64,000 nt of DNA from Psoroptes ovis. Its lineage: Eukaryota; Arthropoda; Arachnida; Sarcoptiformes; Psoroptidae. The stretch covers positions 868,001 to 932,000 of the forward strand of contig PQWQ01000013.1 in assembly GCA_002943765.1 (NCBI GenBank). Reading direction: 5' to 3'. A model generated the notes under the pieces. The model searched no databases, was not told where the DNA came from, and worked only from the letters and a program-made list of their open reading frames with translations. Shown in pieces: positions 1 through 13,044 of this stretch. Numbering within the stretch: the stretch's first letter is position 1; every line of letters begins with the position of its first letter. The position numbers and the translations under genes are program-made.

Positions 1-453
1 AGAATTAAATATTCACAAATGAATCAAATCATTGAATTTATTTATTGTTATCAGCAACAACAATATAAAATCATGATTAATATTAAAAAATGATAATTAT
101 CATGATGATGATGATGATGATGATGATGCTGGTGATGTCAATGTTGATATTTGTGTTTATATTGTTTTTATTATTTTTGAGCTAAATCAAACATGATCAA
201 AAGCGCCACATATTATATAAAAAATAAATACACCAAATAAAATGATAACGATACTTCAAAAACGAGAGAAGAAAAAAGAGCGAAATTAAATAAAGAACAC
301 AAAGAGTAGATAATGTTTACTGCTGCTGCGGCTGCTGTAGTTTATTGTGAGCTGATTGAATATACAGCGATATATACAACGATATACGATTATCATTGAT
401 AGAATATTTATCTGAATGAACATATATAAATTGAAAAACAACAAAATAAACAT
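1..453. other. AT-rich spacer with GAT microsatellite
   Basis: No convincing gene. A (GAT)n tract lies at about 102-128. A short CTG/CGG-rich patch at 320-345 reads as Gln codons on the minus strand but has no context that supports coding. Confidence 0.5.
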
Positions 454-976
454 TCAGAGCAACGACAACAACAACGAATGAAGGAGGGAGTAAGTAAAGT
501 GATAATACTGACATCGACATGACAAACAAACAAATGATATACTACCACCACGGCTCTCATTCTGGCCACCACCACCGCCACCATCATGATCATTAGTACC
601 AGTATAACTAGTTTTTTTCTGTATTTTCAAATTCATTTTGGTTTTAGGTTTCTCTGTTGGCAATTCAGTTTTATTTCATTGGTGTGTTGGTGGCACTTTC
701 TCTTCGTATACCCGAAAATTGTTTAAAAATACATTCATATATAGACAATAACCGAACATAGACCCGAATGCACACAAGTTTCAATATTGAATGTTTCTCT
801 CCATGGCGTTGTTTTTGCATTCGGGTAAACCATTTTTTTTTCTCATTTGGATCTCGTTCATCTGGATTCCATAATACATCATTGATTGTATATTTTCTAG
901 CCGAATACTGCACTGTCTGGTGGATTTGAATGATAAAATTGTGTATTTGTTCGCGTATTTCTTGATTACATTGCAT
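454..976 (-). CDS. Hypothetical protein, possibly two exons
   Basis: Not recognised. An ATG at 976 has an in-frame stop upstream. It opens a frame of about 100 codons with a non-repetitive, charged first half (motif NPDERDPNEKKKW) that looks more like protein than the spacer around it. Read straight through, the frame stops at 671. A splice from a donor after 712 (intron GTATAC...) to an acceptor before 653 would remove 58 bases, a normal intron size here, and continue into a Gly-rich frame (six glycines after DHD) that stays open to about 454. The second part is low in complexity and could be spurious. No domain, signal peptide or neighbour suggests a role. It could also be a decayed fragment of a mobile element. 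Confidence 0.25.
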
Positions 977-3900
977 TTGGATACAAATATTTTATTTTTG
1001 AACCAAGCCATAGAACCATAAAAGATTAATAACAGTACCCGAGCAAAATGTGCTGACAAACATTGATCATAATGGTATTTCACTTTGTCTTAACATTTAT
1101 TCCTTTGAAATCACATTCTAATGGGCCGTAATGGTACATTCATTCAATGGCAACACATACAAATGATTGTTTGAGCATGATTGTTTTACTTGGTTTGATT
1201 TAGAATGGTTTCGTTTTCATTTTGTTTTCTTTCGCCAAGAAAGAATTGAATTCTGAAAATTCTCGTGATTTTCAATTTTCTCTTTTTTACATGATATATT
1301 TCCATGTTCAAATTTCGATATAGAATTTATGGCAAAATTGATGAACACCAAAAGCAAGCACCAAGTATGAAGTAAACCCATGTATTTTCCATTTTTTCAT
1401 TTGAAAGAATACAAGAATACATTGAAAAATATGCGCATATCATAATCATTGAGTTGAACATGAACAAAAAAAAAATTTAGACAATCATCACCAAAAATTT
1501 GAATTCACATATGATATTGAATTCATTGAATCATTTGTCGTTTTCTGATCGACTGGCATTGATCAAGCGCCTAAAACATCATAAGATTGCATGATGGAAT
1601 TCCAAATAGTCGAACGCAAAGCCGACAAATATCAGTTAAATTATTTTGAATTTTATTATCATCATCAACAAACTACCACCATCAACAATGAACTTCTCTG
1701 CATTTTTGTCTATGTTTCATCATTTTTGTTTTTTTACATTAACAAAGAATATCAAAAAAACATGAATGATATTCAAGCACACACACCAACATAGACATTG
1801 GAAAATATATAAATTTCAGCGAATGAATTAATGAATTTTTTTTTTTTGTTTGAATTTTCATGAATGGCAAAAACCAAAACAACAGAGAGAAATGGCTAAA
1901 AAAACGATTCCAAACACATATTTTTTGTTGAATAATTTTCAAACAACCAACCAACGAACAACGGCAGCATCAACAATAACCAAAACATTCCTAATAGAAT
2001 CAAATGGAGAACCCAAAGTGAAATCCATGTTGACATTCAAACACAAAAAAATTTTCCGAGTTCATACACCAGAGGATCGTCATTGATCATTGTCGAAATG
2101 TATATATCAAGTATGGATGGAGAATACATGTTTTCTTGAAGATTTTTTTTTCAATACTTCTTTCAAGAACATCAAACATCGAATCATGATTTCTCATAAA
2201 TCATATCTTTATTTCAAGATATTTATTTATTTTCTAAGCATTGTTCCTACTTGAAGCAACTTCAATTCAATGTTCAATGGAGAAATGAAATTATTATTAT
2301 TTCAAATGAAGATTGAAAATTTGAGAAACCATGAAATTATTTATTTCTTTTTCAATTAACCCTTTGTATTTTCCTTAATTTTTTTAAATTTATTTTGATT
2401 TTATCCTTTCCTCAAGGTTTAAATCATTTCCTTTTGCATCATTTCGCATTTAATTTTGCTTTGTTTCAAATTGAAAATTCGATCATTTCATATCTCACAA
2501 TTTTTTCATCAAATAAATTTCTCTCAAAATTTGACATTTGATATTTTTGATTTAAATTGAAAATAAGAGAATTTGAAATAATTTTCGTTATTTTAAATTG
2601 CTTCAAAATGAAATGGTGTGAAATGAACATTAAACTAAAACATTGAAAAATTTTTCATTTCTCCGCATAAAAAAGAGAGCACAATTCATTGTAATAAATA
2701 AAAATGTAGAATGAAAAAATACACATCCACAGACTTGAATCGGATGTCCGAAAAGTTTTTGCTGATATTCAATGGGCATTTCCATTGATTTAATGGCGGA
2801 GAACTTTTCGAACAACACGATTTGTCGGCCATCAAAGTCCATGGATGTCATCAAATGTATTACTTCGGACAAACCAATTAAATTTAGAGTAAATTCTTAT
2901 TTAATAAAGAAAAATAAATTTCAAATTTTCAATCAAGATTTTCAATTAAAATTGACGATTGAAATTAAATGAAATTGGAAATACTTGAAGAAAATTAAGT
3001 AAAGATTTGAAACTTTTCAAATATCTTTTCAATTTCAAAATCAAATAGCCAACACACGCACATACACATAGACACAATTCAAATAATCATGATTTTCAAT
3101 CAGAATGATTGAATATGATTGAAATCTAAATTTAGAAGTAATTTCCGATTGAATTCAAAATTTTGGATCATGGATGAGAGACAAATCTCCCGATAAAGTC
3201 ATCATTCTTATATTCATTTTAGCAATTTGTCTCTTTCTATGTCTGCAGAGAGGTGTGAAATGTCTGCAATTTTGCTATTGATATTCTAATTCATTATTTC
3301 TCTTCTAACTTTCAACCGAATTGGATATTTCAATTGATTGCCAAAGGTAAATCCTAAGAAGAAATGAAAATATCAGCAAATTGAATCACTGGTATGAAAT
3401 GAAAATGAAAAATGGTTGAAACAATTCATTTTCTTTTCCAATCCAAAAATTTCATCAATGATTGCATGACGGTGGACGAGAATCGTTAACTAGAACGAGA
3501 ATTGACTAGGTCCATGCACACACAATTCAAATGCCCTGAAGATATTATTTCAATCATGATGAAAATTCTGTATATGCGAAATTCCATAAATGCCCCTTAG
3601 CAAAGTAAGGAATAGCAAATACTGAATTAATTCTGAATAAGAATCATATAAAATTCAAATCATATAATTCATATCTCGTATATATTCATCAATTTTGTTA
3701 TCAACGAATATAAGCAAAATTGATAATTGAATTTAAAACATAAATTAAATTCAATAAAGATGATCAAATTCGATTTTGTTGTATCATCTTGCTGTATCAT
3801 CTTTAAAAACTAGATCACCCAAATTCATCCATCGTTGAAGATTTTCGGAATATTTTGAATTCAGCATGCAATCTAAATCAATTTCGGCCTTTTCCCCAAA

Positions 3901-6857
3901 CTTACTCTCACATAATTCCGAATACTCTTTAATTCGGAAATTTCTAAATCAATTTCTGATTCTGCCTTTCTGTATTGATATTTCATGGATTTGTTTACTA
4001 TCAAAGAAAAAGTTTGAGATCTAAAATTATCATTCAATTTGAATGGATTAAAAGAAACAACCGAAGGACAACAACAAGCAACAACTTGAATTATCAACTT
4101 TCAAATGTGTTTATAATTCATGTGTAAATGCGTTTGCCTGTGTGTGTTTTTGAATAAGTGATTTTTTCATTACTCACATTATTATTTGTTGTAATTATCA
4201 TTATAATAATTATTATCATCATTATTGTTTATTTATTTGTCTTTATTCATTCACTATTTTGGCAAATGAGAACAAAAAAAGTGAAAAGCAAAGAATTATT
4301 TATTCGTATTATTATTTCAATGAATTAATAAATAAATAATCATTATCATTATTATTATTATTGTTGTTGTTTCTATTATAAGAATAATGATTACAATTAA
4401 TAAATAACGATAAAAACTCCAACAGAAACGAGTCCAGATTTTTGTTTTTTCTCATTTTTTGCCAAACTTTGGTTTCAAATGGCTGAATATTGTTTATTTG
4501 AATTACATTGTTTCGGTTATTTGAATCATTGTGAAATATTTAAATTTCTATGAATTCAATCGTTTATCGTAGCTTTTTATTTTGAAGAATTACTTGTCAT
4601 TCAATCACAACTATATGTGATTATTTGGAAATTTTGAATCGTCAAAAATCATTATTATCATAGTAAATTACATTTTAATTATTTCATTTGGTTTTTACAT
4701 TCAATCATTTATTTCATTTTGCCACAAAATTAAAATCACTGGCGGACAAACAACAATAATAAATGGACACAAGAATAATTGTTATCATTACGATTGTCAT
4801 TATTATTATTCTTATTAATGATTTACAAATGATAACCAAAAAAGGCCAAATAAATTGGGAATATTGAAAATTGTAACATTTATTTCAAATAACAATCGTT
4901 ATAATGATTATAATGATGACAATAAAAACTAATCAAGAAATCAAATATTCATTCGTTTGTTTGCTTGTATTCATTGAAATGATTTTTGTTTTGTTAATCG
5001 GTAATTAGTTTTTGCGCACTTTTTTATCTTGAGAATTGATTTTGTTTCATTGTATTTATTTTTATTGATTTTGTTTTCATGAATTTTCATTTCAAATACA
5101 CTTACATATTAAGCCAATAACATTCATTTTATTCCATTTATTTTTTTGAAATCGATTGGCAATCTGAAATTATTTTAGATAATGAATAAGTTGAAAACAA
5201 TGAATTTATAATTTTGGACCATCATCATCAACGGATCTCGGTACCCTCTAAAGGTTTGGCAAGGAAAATAAATGTCAAGGATTTCCAGGAATCGTTTCAC
5301 ATTCATTTCAAATCGATTGATTTCGGAAAAAAAGTTTTTTTATTAATTAATTTTATTTTTTCAAAGATACTTTATTATTTCATTTAAACATTTATTTATT
5401 TTGGAAAATCTTTTAAAAGAAATAATAATAATAAATATAAAGCATGGAAAATAATCATTATAATAATATTCAGTAAATATATTTGTTTTTTTTTTGCTAA
5501 GACACAATAGAAAAATTTCATGTATTTTTTTCAAAATGTAATATTTGTTTGTAATTATTATGAGAATAATAACAATAATAATATTTTGTTTCAAAATTGT
5601 TTCATCTTGTTCATCTTGTTAAAGGTAATATTAATAATCATAATTATAATTATAATAATAATAATTAAAATTATATTTTTTCAAATATTAATCAAATGAA
5701 AAATATATAAATATGGCAATTGAAATTTTAATAAATAATAATCATAAATTAACATGTATTTTTTCTCCTTTCCTCTCTCTTTCTCTTTGTGTTTATTGTT
5801 GTTGCTGTTTCAATTTTAAATTTAAATTCAAAATTGAAATTGAACGAAATAACAAGATATTTTCAAAACATAAGCACGCACACACATAGACATATGAATA
5901 ATGGAATGAATAAATAATAAATTCAAGTTGAAATTTGAAATTAAAATTCAAAAAAAAAAAAAAACAAAAATGAAAAAAATGAAAATTCAAAATGAAAATC
6001 AAATGAAAGAAATCGATCGACACACAAAAATAATTAATTTTTTTGTTTGTTTGTTTCTTTGCCTTTCTTTGGATAAATAAATGTTTTTATCATCATCAAA
6101 AGTTACTGTTTATTAAGTTATTGATTCTGTAGCGAAAAAAACACATGAAAATTGAACGAGAGAGAATGAGAAGAAAAGAAAAATGGCACTCACTATTCGT
6201 TATCATCAATATATAAATATTTGTATTCATGTGTTTGTGTATGGTTAATTTTATTTTTCGAGGGGATTTTTTCGCTTTGGATCCTGGGTTTATTTATGTG
6301 TATTTCTGTGAGTATACATTTCTAATTGATTTGGAATTATCACCATTATTTTTCATTTTAAATAATTATTTCATCTTTGAATTTCAAAAAAAAAAAAAAA
6401 AAATTGTCGACGAAAATTAAGATTAAATACTGAGTTAATCTGTATATATGAATTAAGTATTTGATTGAATATAATTGAAAGTTTCTAGATTAAATTATCT
6501 TTGTTTCCGTTTTATCGTTTGTTTTTTTTTTTTTTTTTTTTTTTTTTTGTTTGAGAAAAAGTCAAAATATTTAAAACTAAAAATCAAAGAAAACAAATGT
6601 CATTAAAGATTAATTTATCAGGCGTAAATTAATCGAATAAGATTATTTAAATAAATTTGATGGATGAATAACGAAAAAAAAAGAAGAAATATGTTCAACT
6701 AAAATTGTTAATTTTGTCTGTTAATCAAAATTGATCGATGAATTTTGAATAATTAATTTGATTCAATTAATTAATTAATTAATTAATGATTAATCAACTA
6801 ATTAGTTTGTCTTTGAATTTTTTAGTTTATTCTTCATCTTGTTTTCTACTCCATTTC
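977..6857. other. Long AT-rich spacer, no clear gene
   Basis: Mostly low-complexity AT-rich DNA with ATT/AAT runs (about 4190-4400 and 5400-5680) and a 27-base poly(T) at 6522-6548. Two patches of more even composition stand out. One is 1966-2086, a short plus-strand frame ending in HTPEDRH. The other is 2715-2880, reported separately. The rest shows no splice-bounded frames that I trust. The distal end is 3' flank of the first complexin gene. Confidence 0.5.
2715..2896. other. Exon-like island, strand uncertain
   Basis: This patch is clearly richer in G and C than its flanks. On the minus strand it gives an open frame of about 57 codons with ordinary amino-acid composition (motifs MDFDGRQIVLF and QQKLFGHPIQVCG) and a possible donor after a TGT codon. 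On the plus strand a strong acceptor (pyrimidine tract, then CCACAG at about 2733) leads into a 19-codon frame ending FADIQWAFPLI and a stop. Only one of the two can be right. No homology is recognised. Confidence 0.2.
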
Positions 6858-8162
6858 TTATTGAATCGAACATTTTTCTTCAATTTGACCTTTAATATCG
6901 CTTACTTGTGTTTCGATTGAATTTTTCAATTCTGGATATTTGGTTTAATTTGGCCCGATTTTTTTACCAAATTTTCCATTTTTGATAATTTGGGAATTTG
7001 TGATTGAAAATTGGAGGAACAAGAATAAAAAAAATGAATGAAATGAAAATGGATTTCATTAGTTTTGTACAAGAGATTAATATTGATTCAAGATAAATTG
7101 AATTTTGAGCTTAATTTTTTAAATGTCAAAATTCAATTTCTAAATTCAAAAATTAAACAAAACAAAAAAAATGAAAATCAATATTTCCCTTACTTGTAAA
7201 ATCATCTTGATTAGCTTGTTCTTGTTCGGCTGCAATTTCTTCAGGTGTTTTCTTTTTACGATTAATACCTGATTCGGATGCAGCACCACCCATCAATGCT
7301 TCTTGTTTCTTTTTCAATTCTGCTTCTTTTTCTTCACGTTTTTTAATACCATACTGAACGTTAGTGTTTTTCAATATCATTTGGTGATTTTGTTTACCAG
7401 AATTTTCGATTCGTTATTCGATTGAACATTAATCAAAATAAATATTGAAATAAAAATGTAAAAACAAAATGAATAGAGAGCACGAATGAAAATAAATATA
7501 CAAATAAATAACAAAAATAAATATTATTAAATAAAAAGATCAATTATCGTGATATTGAAAATAATATTTTCTTTTGTTTTGTTTCATATTTAATTCAATT
7601 TTTAATTTATTTTATTTTAATGATTATTTCGATTTTGAAAAAAAATGATAATGATAAAATATTTTACCTTGTCACGAATACCTTGTCGCATACATTCACG
7701 TTCTTCTTCCATTTTACGATGTTTTTCTTGTCGTCTTTCTTCAGCTTCACGTAATGCTTCTAAACGCTCTCGTTCTAATTGTTCCATTTTTTCTTTTTCT
7801 TCGGGCGTAGGTCCATCACCGCCACCAATCTCTGATTATTGTTTATTTGTTTATTTATTGATTTATAGAATAATTTTTAAATTCAAAATTAGTATAGCCG
7901 CAAGGCGTAAATGAAAAATGGATAAAAATGGTTTCATAGAGAAAACAATGTGAAATTAAATTCTAATTCAAATTCAAAGTAAACAGATACAGGCATTATT
8001 GCATTAAAACAATGAATATTTTCAAATGGACAACGAAAAATAATGGAGATAATCAAGCAAATAATTTTCAAAATCCGATAAATAGAAAAAAAACAGCAGA
8101 CACATACCTTTGACGGCATTCAATTGATTGCCCATCATTTGTTTTGCAATAAAAGCAGCCAT
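6858..8162 (-). CDS. cpx: Complexin, copy 1 (CaaX CSIQ)
   Basis: SNARE-complex regulator that clamps and promotes synaptic vesicle fusion. Four exons read 8162-8108, 7831-7668, 7353-7194 and 6931-6858, giving 150 residues, close to insect complexin. The N terminus MAAFIAKQMMGNQL is the family hallmark. An acidic accessory helix follows (about residues 25-55), then the SNARE-binding central helix with KMEEERECMRQGIRDKYGIKK (about residues 56-78). Next come the RKKKTPEEIAAE and DDFT segments known from insect complexins, and an amphipathic C-terminal helix ending KCSIQ. CSIQ is a CaaX box with Gln last, the type usually farnesylated, and it resembles the tail of Drosophila complexin. The start is fixed by the conserved first residues, and all introns are GT-AG. 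A second copy lies 4.9 kb upstream on the same strand. Confidence 0.93.
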
Positions 8163-10231
8163 TTTGTTGATTTTGGTTTATTTATTTATTTTTTCTTTGA
8201 AGATTTTTTAAGCAGATATTTTCTTTATTTTCAGATTATAATTGTTTCTATCTTTGAATAATAATAATATATTCTTGGATTGATGAAGAATTTTTTCTTT
8301 GATAAGAATATGAATAAATCGATAAATTTTTTTGTTTATTAGTGCAATTTAGAGTGAACTCGATAACAATGATTTTTAAATGATGTCGGCAATTTATTTT
8401 GTTGATGCGTTGATTTTGTGTTACGAAATCTTAAAAAAACGTTACGTTGTAATTAAAAATTATTCTTACGATAATAATTACGTGAAATTAATGTCAATTA
8501 TTAATATAAGTGTGGTAATATAATAATAACAACAAAATTAATTTGTGTTTATTTTTTATGTTTATCTGTGAGTTTTGTTTAATCTTTAATTTATTCCGAT
8601 TTAATAATAATTAAGGTGAAAAAAGGGTGAAATAGTGATTTACTTATAATAATAATAACAATAATATAAATTAAACTCAATTTATATTTGAGTGTGTGAT
8701 GTGTGTATAATATAATAGTTTTCAAAAATAATTGTGCCGAAATAATTATTTGGGTGTGTGCAAAAGGTGGTGTGAAAGTGATGGTGAAAGGTGGTGGTGA
8801 TGGTGATTAAAAATTTGTACAAAAAAAATTTTGGTGTGCAATGTATGGATTCTACATGCACACTTAATTTGATTTTGTTTTTCTTATTTTATATGAATAA
8901 TAAAAAGATTTTCAATCAAATGTTTTATTGGAGAATAATTTTGTAGATTTGATTTGTGATTACATTTAATTCATTTATATTTTGTTCTTTTAGTTTTAAC
9001 TTTAAAAAACAAAATAGTTCCAAAATAATAATGATTATTTAGATCAATATAATTTTACATTGAATTCGACATTAATAAATCAAATGGTTTTGGTTTTAAA
9101 CATTAAATATTTTATTGACATTGAATTTGGTGTTGTCAGTGTTAATGTTTTTTTCATATGTAACATAATAACGAAAATATTATTCAAGTATTTCGATTTC
9201 AAAATGTAGAGTTTATTTATTTATCTTGTTTTGTTTGCTTGTTTGGTTTGGTTTAGTTGTATGATTTACTATTCGATGACGATTGTTGTATTTGTGTTTA
9301 TTTGTATTGACAACAACAACAACAATTATTGAATTTGCTGAATAATGACAATGACGATTATGATGATGATGAAGATGATGATTATTTTTTATTTGCGAAA
9401 AGTAAATAAATTAATGAATTAAGTACACAAGGTAATTTTTTTCTTAATTCTTTTATCTTTTATCATCAAACTCAATCAATGATAATGATCATAATGGCGA
9501 ACACGAAGAACACGGCGATAATAATGATGATGTTGATAATGAATTGAATGAATCAAAAGAAATTGAAAAAAAAAGAAAATGGATAAATGAATGTCACTTG
9601 TAAAATTATTTCTTCTATAGTTGAATCTTTTTGTTTTACTTGTATAATTCAAATACAAATAATCGAATAATCTAATCGAAAATGAATTTTTTTTTTTATT
9701 TTGCAAATGGTGAATTGTGTAAATATTATTATATAAGTTTGTGAATGTGTGTTTATTAGTGTTGTTTTTGGTGAAAATATTGTCGTTGTGTGTTTTTTCT
9801 GTGTATTTAACAGTGAGATAGATGGAAACACAGAGATAGATAGATAGATCAAGATCGAGTTCGAGAGAGTAAATCAATGATTGAAAAAAACGAAAGAATA
9901 TATCTACAATTGTAAGAATATAATTATTCTTTGCAGTTTTTTGTACGATTTTCGTTATCGTTATCGTTGTTGCTATTGTTATTGTTGAAATGAAATGATG
10001 AGCTAAGCAACCAAAATAATAATAATAATGAAATTCTCAAGATGGTATATCACTGGTAAATTTGACTGCAGTTTTTTGTTTTTTGCTTTTTCAATACTGA
10101 AGTTGTATTTTCATTTCATGTTGTTGCTGTTACTGTTACTGCTGTGATGATGCTGTTGTTGTTGTCAGTATTATAATCATTTTAATAGAAAAAAACAGTA
10201 TTTCTTTTTATTACAGTAAACTGAATTATAT

Positions 10232-10381
10232 TTATTGAACCAAAATGTGTATTTGTATGGTCCAATGGAGAAAGCTCATTTTAAAACAGAAGGAGATGGC
10301 AAGAGCCAAAATAACACCAATTCCAACGCATACACCATAGAACACCATAGAAAAAATAGCTTTCCAAAGAATCTCCAATAT
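10232..10381 (-). other. Possible terminal exon, membrane helix
   Basis: On the minus strand an open frame with ordinary codon use encodes a strongly hydrophobic stretch (core VCVGIGVILALAISFC) followed by a lysine, a short tail ending IQIHILVQ and a TAA at 10234-10232. It would make a good C-terminal transmembrane anchor. The acceptor is unclear and no partner exon was identified. The plus strand has a competing polar frame (YGPMEKAHFKTEGDGKSQ). Treat it as a candidate only. Confidence 0.22.
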
Positions 10382-10975
10382 GCAAGTATTATTATTATTA
10401 TTATTATTATCTTTGATAACTTATCCACATGCAATGAGTCAAATCATTTTAAATCAGTTGAGAAAATGTTGATACGACGCATATGCGCAATTATTTTCCA
10501 TTATCATTATGGTTATATTACACAATTTGTTATTATTATCATCATCATTAAAACCGTTAAATCGATTTACTAGAGAATTTTTCAAAGAAGAAAAGCTATA
10601 AAGATTTCACTCTGCTATAGCTGATATTGTACATGTTTGAGATATTGGCAGATTGTATAGCTGATATATGTATGTGAAGATGTATTGGAAGATATCGTCG
10701 ATATTGTTGCTGTAGTAGTTGTTGTTATTTTTTGATAATATATCTGATTGTAATATGATCAATGAGATAAATCAATGAGAATAAAGATCTCAAGAAAAAA
10801 AAACTATATAAAAATTTTGATCCAAAATTTGAATAACTAAATAGTCAATCAAAATAAGATGAAATATGGGCAAAAATATCGACTCCGAAATAGATTTTTG
10901 CAATAGCATTGATTATAAACTTGAATATTTTTCAATCAAAAATATATAAAATTCGCATGAATTTCAGATTGAAAT

Positions 10976-11066
10976 TCAGATTTCAGGGCCAATGAAATTG
11001 AATTTTGGCGATTCTTTTGATTTTGTGGCGTTAGATGTCACATTTGTTTTTGATGTGGGTTGTTGA
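10976..11066 (-). other. Possible terminal exon
   Basis: A pyrimidine-rich acceptor (TTTATTTAG before 11066) leads into 30 codons of polar sequence (motifs SKTNVTSNATKSKES and FNFIGPEI) and a TGA. It needs a donor leaving two codon bases. Complexin copy 2 exon 2 ends in that phase, but this could be chance. No homology is recognised. Confidence 0.2.
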
Positions 11067-13044
11067 CTAAATAAATAAATAAATCTAGAATTTTTTTTTA
11101 CATTAAATGAAAAAGGCAAATGTAAGCATATAAAATAAATAAGTGTATCAAATGCATTCAAAAGAAAAAAATGCAAAGCAGTGAAGCAAACTTTTACATT
11201 TCAAGTATTTCAAGTATTTTTTTAATCAAACAAATTCTCAAGTTTCGCTGAAGCATGCATTAAGATTTTTTAAAAGAAAATTTTCTTAGAAAAAATTGTT
11301 TATTCAATTTTAGCATAGCGAAAACCGAACCAAAGCATAAAAATTCATCGATTGCATGCAAATATAGACGGAAATAGATGAAATAACGATTTGATAAATA
11401 TATAAATTTATTTTTCAATTGAATTTGGAATATAAATAAAATTAAATAAATAATTTAAACATATGATATATATCAATATATTATTGATAAGCATCAATGA
11501 TAATAATGATAATGGTAATTAAGAATAAGATAAATCAATGGTGAATGATATGTATGATCATTTTGTTTGTTTGTTTACTTCTTTGATTGAATATTTTTTC
11601 ATTCCAAATTGAGTTCAGTGATTTGTAAACATTCGTTTGACTTTTGATTTTGCTCTTGTCATTTTTTCAATTTTCAAATTTATTGTGATAATGCGATGGA
11701 TTTTTTATGAGATTTTCAAATTGACATTTTTGAAATTCACGAAAAAAAAGGAGAAATTGATTCGAATCAAACGTGTATCATACAAATTGATTGTATTTAT
11801 AAATAATTGTTTGAAGGGAAAATGGCAAAAACAAAACAATAACAGTCGTGAAAAAAATAATCATTAAAAAATCAAATCTATATGCAGTGTTTGTGAATTT
11901 GTGTTATAGAGACATATGGGTGCAATTCGTATGTTTTTAATGTTTTGAAATAAGCAGAATTTATGAATAATATTAATAGTATTAAGCATCATTATGTTTT
12001 GTATTCATTTTGTGTGAATTATTCAAGTGAAATGATTAATTATCGTATCGATTGGTAATCGTATTTTCCATATATGATTGTTTGAATTTATGATTATGAA
12101 TCATTAAAATCTAGCAGTTCGAAAAACATTATCGATCAATAATTTAAACATGAATCAAAGCTCCAAAATAAAAATATGTTGCCACTTAATTTCAAATTCA
12201 TTATTGTGCTTTTAAAATTTCATTTTAAATTCATTCATTTAAAAAATTGTGCGATTTCTCTCTATTTTGTTGTGTTTGCATAAATTTGTTAATTTACTTT
12301 GATTTGCATGTCATCATCATTATTCATTAGATTAATTTATTTTTTATTCATTCATTTTTTTTTTAGTTTAGTGCAATTCAATCATCAAATTTTCTATGTA
12401 ATGTTTACTTTTCATCATGTGCTTCATTCAATTTCAAACAATATTTTTTATTATTCAAATTGTTTACTTTCAATTGAAAATTGAAAAAGCTCTTACGATA
12501 AGTGACATAATGAGAGAGAATGAGAACGAGAGAGGAACCTCCAAAATGATGAATGAAAAGAGATAATAATGATAATGAAAAAAAAAATTCATGAAATAAA
12601 TTGATTGTTGCTATTTGTTTTTCTCTTCATATTCTTTTAATTTTTTTCAGAATTTTCAAAGAAATATTAAGATGATGATGATTGATTTAATGAGATTTTC
12701 AATGATTTTGATTGATAATTTTTTTGTTTCGCATTTTTATTGTAAAGAGATTTTTTATGTTGAATTAATTCGATGAATGAGATTTTCACAGAATTATATA
12801 ATAATATGAGCAAAATATGCAATGATAATATCAATTATTTTCGATGATCATTTTTGTTTGCAATTCGTTGTCGCTGTTGTTGTTTTTTTTTCTTTGCGAG
12901 GTTTACAATGTTGACATTATAAAATGATAATGAAATTTTCGACTATGAAAAAAGATGAATCGAATTTTGATGATTTTTCTGAAATCAATAATTGATTAAT
13001 TAGTTGATTAGTTGATCAAAGATTTTTCTCATTTTTTCTTGCAT

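Larger units (their letters stand above)
8163..13044. other. Spacer between the complexin genes
   Basis: Probably holds the promoter and untranslated exons of copy 1 and the 3' flank of copy 2. It is AT-rich, with GGTGGT/GATGGT repeats near 8765-8805, a GATGAT run near 9362-9380 and an (ATT)n tract at 10387-10411. Two exon-like islands (10232-10381 and 10976-11066) are listed separately. No other gene was seen. Confidence 0.5.

Noticed and set aside
9476..9877. 133-codon minus-strand frame
   Set aside because: It is made of Asn, His, Tyr, Phe and Lys from AT-rich and ATC-repeat DNA, overlaps another frame in a second register and has no splice context. Judged noncoding.
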